This document shows positions 31,887 to 43,425 of a stretch of DNA of 64,000 nt, piece by piece. The stretch covers positions 248,001 through 312,000 of the forward strand of contig OZ316896.1 of NCBI GenBank assembly GCA_973895155.1, given 5' to 3'. The notes under the pieces were generated by a model. The model saw only the letters and a list, made by a program, of their open reading frames with translations, was not told where the DNA came from and did no database searches. The translations under genes were made by a program, and so were the position numbers. Within the stretch, counting starts at the first letter, position 1; each line of letters opens with the position of its first letter. This DNA is from Marsupella aquatica. Its lineage: Eukaryota > Marchantiophyta.

Positions 31887-34800
31887 TTATTGATAGTATG
31901 AAAAAGGCAGCCCTTGAGTTTGCTTTGGTGAAAAATGTAAGTTCACAAGTGCCCACAAAGTCTTGTTGAGACCTTCAAAATGAGGACCCAAAGTTCTGTA
32001 CACTTGGCCAAGTAGAATGACTTCCCACTCAAATGGGCCTTTGCAAAAGTTCAGGCTGGTACCCAAAGTGGACATTGGGTTGGTTTTACTTTGGCTAAAA
32101 GTGTGTGTCATTGTGTAAAGTGCCTTTGAAGAGGGTAGGATAACTGATGAGCTACAACTCATCACAAAGCCACTGCATGAGAGCCTCATTGGGTCCCTGA
32201 GCAATGGCCGGTCTTGAGGAGGTGCGACTTCCTGCGAGCATGCAAGCATAGATGAAAGTGTTGTAAATCCCCATTGTGAATTTTTGATGGTTAGTCTGAG
32301 TAGATTTCTGAGGCATTAATACCCAACAGGTGAGCCCACGTAACCCCTATGCCAGCCTGGCATGGAGATTTTCAAATTTGAGTCAGGCTTTAGGGTTTGC
32401 ATCATTTTCAGTGTAAAATTTGGGATGTCATGCCATCAAAACAGTCTATAAATTTTTTTTAATACAAAGAACTAAATGACTAAACATTTCAGTTATAATT
32501 GTTTTAGTTGCAATTGTAATTTCAGCAAAAGAAAAGAATCAATCCTAGAAATGATGTGATCACAAACATTTCACCAAAAGTAATAAAAGTAACTGCTGAC
32601 CTGAGCTACACTAGTTTGCAATCTATTCGTCCTTGAGTTTCTCTTGCTCTCTTGCTAAAGCAGCGCACCATTGAAACTCATAGAATTAGACTTTTGCAAT
32701 TTTCAACTACTAGCTTTGTGGCTTAGAGCAGCCATGAAAACACATCAGCCACCTACCAGGAGAACATAGTGGTGCTGAATAAGCAGCTGTGATGTATGCT
32801 TACAAGAAAGGCTCTAAAAACAGGGGGAGGTAGGTTCTAAATTTAGCTCTCTGATAATTCAGATGTACATTTCCAATTCAAGTAGCAGTAAGAGCAGTGC
32901 TACTATATGGCAGGACACACTTCTTTGAAGTTGCTATATGGTAAATGCAACTTTCAGTATTTTGTCTTATTCAAACTTCTTTTGTTATGCATTTTTATTT
33001 CAATGTGTCTTACCAAGGTGCATCCCTTGTATAGTTTAGATTTCCAATTTATTCTGGCACCTCTCTAATTTCTTTTAAATCTTTGCTATATTTTAAGATC
33101 ATCCACCCTGTAACAAAGCTCGTTGAATTTCTAGCCCTTATTCTCATGAGGACAGAAGAAATGATCTAAATAATGTGCACACCTTATGTCTTTAACTACT
33201 ACTCATGGTTTTGTGTCCTAAATTTATGGTTTTAATTATTTTGAGTGTCATTACCTAAAGCAAGTACATAAATATCTTTACTCATGTACATTATGTGCAC
33301 ATCCCAATACCATAAACTTAAACTTTTCTGTTCATTATTATTTTTCTTTACATGTGTACTTTTATTTTTGTACCTTATGTGGCACTAGTTTCAATATCAT
33401 ATACTGTAGGTCTTCCTAGTCAATGTACTGTTTATATTTTAATTAGAACACCTGTATATCACTAAAAAACCAAAAAAATGAAGCATGTTCCGGGATGAGC
33501 ATGCTATATGGCAGGACACACTTCAGATATCTTCTCTTATTAGATTGCTTCTTACATATTTTTATGTTAATCTGGTCTATTCTATGCTTTTACTTTGTAT
33601 TTTGCTGAATTAAGTAATTTCTTCCAACCCCTTTAATTTTTTCAATTTTTTTATAGATATGCTAAACATCTACTAATTTTTTTATTATGACACCTTATCT
33701 CTTATTCCTCCATTCATAATTCATAATTCATTTATATTAAATGCACTCCTTTTTTCTCATTATAAATTTCTTGATAAGGTTATCGTGCGGACACACATCC
33801 ATACACAACTCACATCGCAACACACCATGTAAACAAGAAAAAGATACTCACATGCAAAACAACACATGTACGCCAAAATCCATAACAATCTTGTCGTATG
33901 GTCGAAAGAAAACAAAGTAACAATATAACCTTAAAAACTTGGAATTCAATCCCTTTAAGAACAGATTGGAAATAGATTGAATGAATTAACAAATTTGGAT
34001 GGATTAGAGCTCTTGCTCTAAAACTTTCAATCTCAAACAAAGAGTAAAATTAACAAAACACAAGGAAAAGATAACTCTTGAGTTATAAATCCAAAAGGAA
34101 GAAGAAATCTATGATTAGATTGGTTTTAACGTGCTACTACCACTCCTTTAGAAAGGACTTAGACTCAATATAGACAAAATTAAAACTATCAAGTCAGATC
34201 CTCTGTTTTCTTCTGGAATTATAAAGATGAAAAATAGAAGGATTCTCTTGCTCACCAAATCCACAATACATTTGTGGCTGATTTACTGAGATATGTATTA
34301 AAATGCCGTCAACATGGTTTGATTGTCAACGATATGCAATTCAAACCAAACTCTAATACATATGCCAAAGTAAAACAATGGTACTATGATACTCTGAAGA
34401 TGAAATTTTTCTCCTTCAATTCAAACATTTATCCTTGAATTAGCTAACGAATCTTGACACAACAAGCAAGCTTAGCGGTGAATTTGATAAGAATCTCAAA
34501 AGGTTATGATTAAAAATTTAGTCTCCACAAGGAATCTCCTAAATTCATTCACAATTGATAATACGTGCGTTACTTCCATACAAGACATCCTTGTTAAAAT
34601 GGAAGGTGGAAAACTTATTCATAATCTTTCTAAATAAAGTTTGTCCCCCTTGGCAATGGATAAACTGAGGGGTCTTATAGGTGTAGACTTCTAACAAAAG
34701 GGAACTGAAGGGATATAACTTTTCAAATCTCAAATATCTAAAAGGGCAGCCTCAGAAAAGATGAAGTGAGTGTGAAAAATGCAATGGACACTTCAGAAAG

Positions 34801-35097
34801 AGTCATGTTTGAGGCAGACGCTTTGCAAAGCATCGGTGTTTTTGGTAAAACAAATAAACAGTGATCTTAATCTAATTTAACTTTTAAACTAAAGTTAGAA
34901 TGAGGTTAAACTTTCCTAGGGTACTCTACTACATATAGTCTTTATGCTAGCAAAGTTTTAGATTTTTTTGAGACCTCTAAGTGCCTCAAATAAATTGGTA
35001 AAAGTGTCAAGTGTTATACAAATGGAAAACCAAAATTTTTCTAAGTGTCAGGATTTGGTGGATGCTTCACAAGGCATCGGGAATACAAAGGAACTTT
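31887..35097. other. AT-rich non-coding stretch
   Basis: No gene was recognised. The frame at 31887-32249 (minus) abuts the Helitron helicase but shows none of its motifs. A short direct repeat, CTATATGGCAGGACACACTTC, abbreviated here to its core ATATGGCAGGACACAC, occurs near 32905 and 33507. The region could include decayed Helitron or other TE sequence. Confidence 0.4.
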
Positions 35098-35702
35098 GTC
35101 GTGCGCATACACATCGCTACACAACATACATTGCTTGTCACACATATCCAAGCATAGTCACAATCTAACGACACAAACCTAAGAGAACGATCTACAAATG
35201 GAACCCATGTCCATACATGCCCAAAACCCACAATAATCTTCTTCAATAGTGCAAATCAAACAACGATCGGTGCTAATCCAACAACGATCCCATCCGACGC
35301 GATCACACATGTATGTCAAGCCCAACGCACCTTGTGCTTCAAGGAATCCACGTTACATGCACACAACCTGGTCAGCCACACCATAGCCACCAAGCTCATG
35401 CTCAAAGGCTCAACATTGAAAGATGAGGCCTTTGAGCCAACACAAGGGGATAACTATCCCTCACACCAACTCAAACTAAACATAGTGCTCATATAACACA
35501 CATACAAAACCTCTATACCTAGATAGTACGATATACTTTACTACCACTCTAAATGGTGTCACAGATGTCGTGCGCATATACATCGCTACACAACATACAT
35601 CGCTTGTCACACATATCCAAGCATAGTCACAATCTAACGACACAAACCTAAGAGAATGATCTACAAATGGAACCCATGTCCATACATGCCAAAACCCACA
35701 AT
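35098..35702. repeat. Spaced direct repeat, about 135-bp copies
   Basis: 35098-35234 and 35567-35702 are near-identical, both starting GTCGTGCGCATA and including CACATATCCAAGCATAGTC and ACCCATGTCCATACATGC. They are separated by about 330 bp. They lie just downstream (in the minus sense) of the decayed gypsy pol and could belong to that element's untranslated end or LTR. Confidence 0.85.
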
Positions 35703-35766
35703 CGCCCCCCTAGCTGGGAGTGAGGTCCCCTAACTCTAGCTAGCCATGAGTTCTACAAGGTTGATG

Positions 35767-35793
35767 TAGGGTTTAGGGTTTAGGGTTTAGGGT
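35767..35793 (+). repeat. Interstitial telomere-like tract, TTTAGGG type
   Basis: Three to four consecutive TTTAGGG units in TAGGGTTTAGGG-type sequence, about 120 bp from the end of the decayed gypsy pol. Confidence 0.85.
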
Positions 35794-35886
35794 GAAGATC
35801 AAGAGGCCGGGTGTGAAGTGAGCCCCATCGATCACCTACCTGCAATCTATATCTTCCACGAGAACACAAATGATAACTAGTCGGCA

Positions 35887-37907
35887 TCACTGACATTGAG
35901 GACACAACCATGATCCACTAGGAATCATGTGCAAGGGTGGTGTCAAACACGACATGTGCCATCCTCTAGAACACCGATCACAAATCAACATAGAAGCTAC
36001 TCCTTGAGCAGACCCACACAACATACACTTCAAGCCAGCACGAACATGTGCCAAGCTTGGATCCACAGTACCATCAATGTTTGGAAGATGACATGGCGCA
36101 CAATTATGTACATGATCCTTCCAAACCATACCATCACGTCCTTCCAACATAAGGACTCCAAAAGGCAACACTTCACGCACACGTAAGATTGTCCGCCCTG
36201 CGGTCACATCAAGCGTCGTTGGTGCTGTCTGCTGCAAATAAACATAATCGCCAGGATGAAATCTTCTAATCCTCGTGCGATAACCTCCTCCATGAATAGT
36301 AGCATACCGCAAAGTATCACGATGTTGGGCAATAGCAAGGTTGTCAAAGGCCATGGGCATGACTCTCTCAAAACCTTGTGCCCTCTTTGAACAAACCTTG
36401 ACCCAAACATCTGGATCATCCAAATCCACAACAGTTGCAACATCATGACGAATAGCTGTTGGCAAATGTGGCTCTCTACCATAGAGCAAGAAATAAGGTG
36501 AGAAGGATGCAAGTGATGCTTATCGACTGAAATGGTAGCCCATAGCTAACCAAGGTAGTTGGAGATCTCAGTCTCCCAAATGACCAACCTGCAAGCCATA
36601 CTTATGCAATCCTCTCTTTACAGTTTGTACAACTCTCTCTGCCAATCCAACTGCCTCAGGATGATCACGAGAATTAGTACGATGATCAATCAGAGCTTGC
36701 TCACACAAACCCTCAAAATCTCCATAGAATTCCGTGCCCTGATCAGTCAACACCTCAGTTGGTGCTCCAAAGTGACTGAGTACTCGATCCAAAAATGTGG
36801 TAGCCACTCCTCCACTAGCTTTATCTAGCAATGCCACTAGTTCAATCCACTTGGAGAAGTGCTCCACCATTATAACCAAAACATACCGATTATGACGTTG
36901 GGTAAGAGGCAATGGACCAGCAAAGTCCAAACTCCATCGATATCCCAAACCCATGATCGACAACGGATGCAACTGGGGAGTGGGAGCATTGAACAATGCT
37001 CACACTCAATCACAAACCACACACTTAGCTATCAATTGTTGGACATCAGTGTGCATACCACGCCACCAATACTGTGTCTGCAGCAAGCTATATTAAGTGC
37101 GCTTCACACCAAAGTGCCCTACTCTTCGTGCGCATGTCGCACCAAATGTACTCGTTGTGACGGTTTTGGTACAACCAACACCTTCCCATCACGGAGTACC
37201 CTCAAAAGATGATTTCCTTCCCATCGAAATCTCTTGGCTCGTTGTAGAACCCTATCACGCTCCTTAGCATCAACATTGCCACCAACGGAGCCCCCACGTA
37301 GATATTCCAACACTCTCACATCGTTGTGAATATCTTGCTGTCCAAAAACTATATCACCAACATCCAGATCTGAAGACTCATCGGCTACTCCATCCAATGA
37401 AGTAGAGTCTACAGATCCACTGCATGTTGGCACCCAACAAAGGAAAGCAGATGCATGCCATTCTGGCACCATCTCCTTATCTGTCTCGTCATGCCATCGG
37501 GCTCCAGTCTCATCCTCTTGACTGGTACATGGATTGTGGCTCAACCCATCTGCATCCAAATTCACTTTTCCAGGTCTATGCACAACCTGAAAATCATACT
37601 CCTACAACAACAATGCCCATCGTGCAAGCTTCCCTCTAAGCTTGTTAGACTCCATTAACCACTTGAGAGGTTGATGATCAGTGATCAAGGTGAATAAATT
37701 ACCAAACAAATAGCAACGGAAATGTGCCACAGCCCACACTGTTGCCAAACACTCTCCCTCATAAGAGCTGTACTTAGCCTCTGCTAAATTGTTGGATCTA
37801 CTAGCATACGCCACAACAAACTCATTCCCCTCATCATCCTTCTGAGTCCCAAATGGTGCTACACGAGTCGTGTCTATCCGATAGAACCCACACTCATCTT
37901 TCACCAT
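35887..37907 (-). pseudogene. Decayed Ty3/gypsy pol with C-terminal PHD finger
   Basis: Minus-strand order: RNase H (37907-37602: VVAYASRSNNLAEAKYSSYEGE, here cited as its core YASRSNNLAEAKYS, and LITDHQPLKWLM), connection region (37583-37119), zinc region (about 37110-37010), integrase core (36996-36568: SLDFAGPLP, LTDQGTEFYGDF, ERVVQTVK) and integrase tail (36489-35887). The tail ends in a complete C4HC3 PHD finger: CMLC, CDRC, GWH-x2-C, then WLCPQC and a stop three bases later. Stops separating the pieces mostly look like C-to-T or G-to-A changes of R, Q or W codons; at least one frameshift lies near 37115. The RT half is missing because a LINE fragment abuts it at 37908. No chromodomain is present, so the PHD finger occupies that position. 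Confidence 0.87.
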
Positions 37908-39280
37908 GGGCGCTCAGCAGGGAGTTCTTATGGGGATATAATGCCACAAGAGGGCGGAAGATCCCACTGGTGGCTTGGGACAGGATGGCGCTGCCACGGG
38001 TAGAGGGGGGATTGGGATTTTGTGATTTCCGCAGTCATTCTGATGCGCTTCTCTCTCAATGGTTTACTAAGGCACTCAACTCACCGGAGCTTGAATGGTC
38101 TAAGATGCTGGCGGCCAATCTGGCTCTGATGGGTTGGATGAATTACAAGGTCATCAGGCGCAATGGATACTCCTTTCAAGACCAGCTTCTCTTGTGCTCT
38201 CCTCGATCATTTAGCGGACTCCCTTACACGACGGGTCTCTAGCAAACCTGGGAGCTTGTGAGAGCGCATTTATCCTTTGTGCCTGGGAGAGTAGGGCCGC
38301 CGGCCAGGTGGAGCATTACTGACACACTTAGATGCATGGTGGGCTTTAATGCTCTCCCGATTATGGTCATCACGGAGATTGCAGCAATTTGTGGCAGGTT
38401 GGGAATGAGATCTATTGGGGATGGATGGTCTGTGGAAGATGGATGCTGGAAAGACCTCCCGCTAAGATGGCACAACCTGTAGGGCTTCTCAGACGACAAT
38501 CGAGCGCTGGCAAGGGCATTTCTGGAGGGCCTTTGGTGCACGAACAACTGTCGTGCTGAGTATTATCTATATGCCAAGCAGTGGAGATGGACAGATAAAA
38601 CAGAACCACTGAAGGACTTTAGAATTGCAAATTGCCGGGTGTATGACTTCCTGAGGCCTAAGACCTCCAACCATGAACGTCTTAATAGAATTTGGTCTCT
38701 TTCCCGTGCTGAGCTGGGATGGAATGTGCTCTGGACCAGGATCTGGGGATCTGATTTACCTATCAGGGGAAAGACATTTATCTGGCGGATCATCGTTGGG
38801 GGCCTATTCACTGGAGCCCGTGCGCTGCGAATTGGAGTCAGTAATGGAGACTGTAAGCTCTGCAGTGGGAGCCTCGAATCTATCCCTCACCTTTTTTTCC
38901 TGTGTCCACATGCTGTTCGCTGTTGGGACCTTTGTCAGGTGTCGCTGAGCTCTTTAGATTTGCCAATTGGTCTCGGACTGATTGCCCTGCTTGACTCGGC
39001 ATGTGGGAAGGAGCCTGTCCAGGTGGCTAGGATGTTTATCTTACATCAGATTCTCTGGCGGCTCTGGTTGGGGCGGAACACGCATCTGTTTCAGACGAGG
39101 GCAAGACGGGTGTTTGATCTGGGGCTTGCTTTGTCTGAGACGGCAGACAACTTATTTGCGGTTAATAGGCGTTGCCCCCTAGGCAGGAAGAGCACAAGAC
39201 TTCTACAAGCCAAATCCTGGATTGACAGCCTTCGTAGAAGTTGGCTAGGCGGTGGTGGGAGATTTATCTCTTCTGGGTGA
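37908..39280 (+). pseudogene. LINE ORF2 C-terminus with zf-RVT domain
   Basis: One frame throughout, interrupted only by two TAG codons (38240-38242 and 38480-38482). The start reads EFLWGYNATRGRKIPLVAWD and RVEGGLGFCDF, matching the region after RT in plant L1 elements. The later part has the zf-RVT pattern: LWTRIWGSDLPIRGKTFIWR, then CKLC and HLFFLC. The RT catalytic domain and endonuclease are absent. Both stops being amber fits CAG to TAG changes. Confidence 0.85.
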
Positions 39281-39560
39281 TGGGCCACTTGTTGGCTGCC
39301 TTTTGTTGCTTTCTTGGCTGTGCTCTCCAAATTTGGACTGGCTGTGTGATGTGTTTCTTTGTGTATGTAGGGGTGCCCTCCTTGTTGTGCTCTGTCCGGG
39401 CGCAGGGGCGTTGGGTTGAGGCGGAAGCCTGGCCCTTTGTTGTGTCGGTGTGATTGGGCTGCTGCCCTGCTGGATGTTGCCTTCTTGGCCTTGCTGCCTG
39501 TTTGTGTGCCCTTCCCGTGGGGCTTTTCGCCGGGGAAAAAATTTATTTCTTGGCTACCAT
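37908..39560 (+). mobile_element. 5'-truncated LINE (L1-type) abutting the gypsy fragment
   Basis: Plus-strand sequence starts abruptly at 37908 inside the minus-strand gypsy pol, with LINE RT C-terminal wording. A short 3' UTR follows the ORF stop at 39280 and reaches an A-rich stretch near 39535-39545 (GGGGAAAAAATTTATTTC) that may mark the tail. Typical plant LINEs are 5'-truncated like this. Limits at the 3' side are approximate. Confidence 0.75.
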
Positions 39561-39574
39561 TCAATGAAAATTCC

Positions 39575-39950
39575 CAAACCATCCCCGGCCCGGTCGCAAA
39601 CTCTCCCGACCCCTCCCGGCCGGGTGACTGTCCGAACCCTCCTGGCCTGGTCCCGACCCCTCCTGGCCCCTTCCCGGCCCAGCTGCCTCTTCCTGGTCCG
39701 GCCCCTTCCCGGTCCAGCTGCCTCATCCCGGGCCGCCACCCCTTCCCAGCCTGGCGCTCAAAGGCAGCAGAGCCCCCAACCGGCCCTCCCGGCCCTCCCC
39801 GCCCTCCCGGCTCTGCCTGCCCAACTCCCGGCCAGCCCGACCCCCGACTAACCCCCCAGGCCCTCCCTCGGCCGATCCTCCGGCCTGACTCGCCAACCCC
39901 CCGACCCTTCTCCTGGCCCAGCTCCACACCCTCCCGCCCGGGATCAACCG
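39575..39950. repeat. GC-rich CCCGGCC low-complexity tract
   Basis: About 375 bp of irregular C- and G-rich repeats (CCCGGCC, CCTCCCGGCC, CGACCCC). Long open frames here on both strands come from compositional bias. A related motif, TTGCCGGGCAAGT, follows at 40160 and 40351. Confidence 0.7.
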
Positions 39951-39976
39951 GGGTGACATATGTCATTGTCGCCCCA

Positions 39977-40380
39977 AATAACCCTATTTGTCCGACAAGT
40001 CCAAACCAGGCACAAAATATAGTACCTTGTAGGTACACTGATTTGTACATTCAACTTAATGTACTTTGTCTTTCACCCAGAGAGTACTGTACATCTCTTT
40101 ACACTTTAATGCCAGGTTTGAAGTGCCTCGGTGGGCTAAGCTCATCCATTCTTGCCGAGTTGCCGGGCAAGTAAACTCATCATTTGCCGGGAAAAAAACA
40201 GGCCGGGACAGGGAAGGGGCGGGGTGTGAGCCGGCTGGGGCCGGGAGGTCATGGCCGGGCTGAGCTGGGAAGGGCCGGGAAGTCAAGATCAGGCGGCTGG
40301 GATGGTCTGGGTGACGAGTTGCCAGTTGACGGACTCTAAAGCCTCTATTTGCCGGGCAAGTCCAAACCCGGCTTTAATGA
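39977..40380. repeat. Short direct repeat flanking about 330 bp
   Basis: CTATTTGTCCGACAAGTCC (about 39981) and CTATTTGCCGGGCAAGTCC (about 40346) are related and share a following AAACC-x-GGC. They might be ends of a small element, but no target duplication was confirmed. Confidence 0.45.
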
Positions 40381-43300
40381 TATGTTTTTTCCCCTTTATT
40401 CTCTTATAATTATTGTTTCAATATTTTTGAATAGGATATGATAGCTTGTACGTCTTACATTAACTAGTTACATTAATCAATACCCTACATAAGATAGACT
40501 AGACTTTATTTTAGAACTAACCAGCTATAATGAAGATTTGACTTCTCATTGGAAGTCAATTCTTACAAGGTCACATTTACCTCTCACTATATATGTTGCA
40601 TTCTATCAGTGGCTCCTGGCTATAGACATACTAGTCAATGTGAATTCTTCTGATGTTTCCTTACATTGTTACAGAGAAAAAGTTGTTCAAATGTTGCAAC
40701 CTAATGCCCATTTTATTAGTCTATGATCAAAGAAGGGCTGTAATTGTTAACAGTCTTAGTTTGTCAACAATGGATTCTACTTGAATGCTGGTCAAATAAT
40801 GAGGATGCACTAGATTAGAGATGTATCATTGGGCACTTCAGCTAGCGTACAGCTTGTGTGGAAAGCATATCTGCCCATTTTTATCACAGTCCGGTGTAAG
40901 CATTCCATCTTGCTTGCTTTCATACCCTGATTAAATCTCAACGATTTCTTTTGCGATGATCAGTTCAGTCTGAAATTTGATGTCTCCGTCAAATCATACT
41001 AGATGTCTAGCATGATTTTTCTTACCTATTCACTAAAGTTCCGCAACATTTTGATAACTGGCAGCAATGTCTCTTAAAGAAACAGCTATTGTAGGTTGTT
41101 AGATGGCTTCTTTTGAAATTTCCTACTCATGTATATTCACAAATTGAATTTGTGTAAGGTTTCTTGTCTGGAAACCGAGTGCTAAAGAAGTCCCTTCAAG
41201 CCCAGATCTAGAATAATTTTGCTCAAACTTGTAGAATGAATGTACATACTCAAAAAACTTGCTTATGGCAGTGCTTTGACACACTCTGATAGGGTATGTC
41301 AAAACAGAGCCATGAGGATATGACCAATGAAATAAAATAGTTGTATGGCCAGGATAGAAACCTTCCAGATTATTTATTTATGTGCCCTCTAAGGATCAGA
41401 TGTCCAAAACATCACTCCCATAAGATTTTAACATCTTGCTTGTCGGCAGTGCTTTGACACTCTCTATATATAGGTTTAGCTGCCTCTTTTGTCTAATTGG
41501 CTTGCAGGCTTGGGTTCTGCCAGTCCGGCCTGACCGGTCTTTTCTGCACTCCTACCTGGCCTGCGTTGTATGTTGTTTCTTGGAATGTAAGTCTTGAAAT
41601 TGTTTTGGGGCAAAATAGGAATGGGTGGTGTGGGGGGACAGCCTGAGCCAGCCAGGAAACTGGCATGACAAGGGGAATTGGGGGTGTGGGTCAGGAGTGG
41701 AAGGGGAGTTGAGGTATAGGGTAATGACGGCTAGGTCTGGGGTTACTGGTTTGTAACCTTGTGACCAGAAAGTGAGGAAATGCTGACTAGCAACAACCGA
41801 GAAGTTTTTTTGAGCTTTGTGGGAACAGATTACAGACAATAACCCCAGCCCAAACAATCATTATCATTCGTACTATTTAACTCTAAAATAATTAGTGGGC
41901 AAAATTTTATAGGCAAAGGGTTAGGAAAATGGTGACACCTAATAGAAAAAAATACACACTCTAACCTTTCTTTATAAGAGTAATTACATGGGGACCGGCG
42001 TGCACAGACTTTGAGAAAGCTACTCTAGTAGTGTACTATAGTAATAGTAATAATAATAATAACTTGCCTTTCCTGTTTCCTCTCCACACGGCCGAAGAGC
42101 TTTTTGAAAGTGTCATGCCATCGTCTACAGTACTGTACCCTCGACCGGCCTTCTGGCTTGGCTGGTGGATTGCTATGGTGTCCTACTATGGTCCTCCGCT
42201 CTAGACTTGCCTCCACTCTACTCCTGTAGACGGCGAGCCCTTGAATCCCCACTGCTGCAACGGGAAGGAAGGTCGAGGACCTCAATCGGGGGGAGAGGGA
42301 GGGAGACGGAGAGCCATCAACAAGGGTTTGAAGCTCGAACGTGGTCTCGCTCTGTTCCTCATTTTTCAATTCGAGGAGACCGGGAGCAATATCTGTTGCT
42401 GAAGCAGAACGTGCACGCCGCTGAGGATTGCTGCGCCATTTCCTAGTCGTCGGACACTACCACCATGGTTCTCTCCTGGAATGAGAGCAGTCGCGAGCGA
42501 ATACTGGAAGAGTGTTGTCTCATCATCACGACAGAGTGGGGAATTCTGAGAAACAAGATGCTTGTAGCCGTTCAATGCTGATGAGCTCTGGCGTGTCGTT
42601 CCTATCATCGTCATGCTGCCTAGAAGACAGACGTTCGAGCCTGCTACACATCATTGACCGGTACTAATCCTTGTGCGGTCCGGGCATATCTGCGCCTGCT
42701 TTCCCTAGGTTGCCTTTGTTTGGAGTCGCGCGCCTTTTCGCCTCACTACACATTACCCTTAGATGTTGCTTGGCACAAATATATGGCCGTTCAGACGAGA
42801 TAGCCACATGACTATGAATGGTGCCTGGGCTTGTTGTCTCGCCAGGCGGTCCTCGTAGGTAGTAATCGAGGTTAGAGAGAGGAGGAGGTCATCATATCGT
42901 TTGGTCCTCTTTTTTGTATAAGCCATGGCATGTGGTTAATGGCCACCGCAACAGAGAGAAGAGCGGAAGTGGGCTGGAAGAGAAGAAATATAGCGAATTG
43001 ACGAGGAAATTATAGACGAACTGAAAGGTTTGGAAGAGGAAAAGGAAGAAAAGAAGAGGCGAAGACATAGTTGTAGAAGTTGGGAGAAAAGATCAACAAT
43101 CAGAGCAAATAGGGGAATATGCGCTGATTGATTCTATTGATGTCTTTTGTCTGTGATAGTTCGACACACCAGCAGCACAGATATAGGGGACAATCGACGA
43201 TTGATCGTTGTCAAGCCGAACTAGTTGCAGTGCTTTTGTGGGTTCCTCGTCTGGAAAGCTGCAAGGCTCTTCCGACGGGAGACTTGCTCGATTCTGCTGT

Positions 43301-43425
43301 GACTTCCGTGGTATCGAGGAAGAAGTTTGCCGAGGGGTGTTGAAGGTCATCGAGATCCGTGTCAGGGCACCCCCCGTCTGGAAGAAGGTCAGCAGCAGCA
43401 CGGTCATAGTCACCAGCTATTTGAT
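40381..43425. other. Non-coding stretch, upstream of UBC22
   Basis: No gene or element was recognised. It includes an AAT/ATA microsatellite near 42046-42060 and a repeated phrase GGCAGTGCTTTGACAC at about 41268 and 41445. The last kilobase probably holds the UBC22 promoter and 5' leader, but no specific promoter motif can be supported. Confidence 0.4.

Noticed and set aside
39416-40174. 252-codon proline-rich frame and minus-strand glycine-rich frames
   Set aside because: Compositional artefact of the CCCGGCC tract and LINE 3' region; no domain seen.
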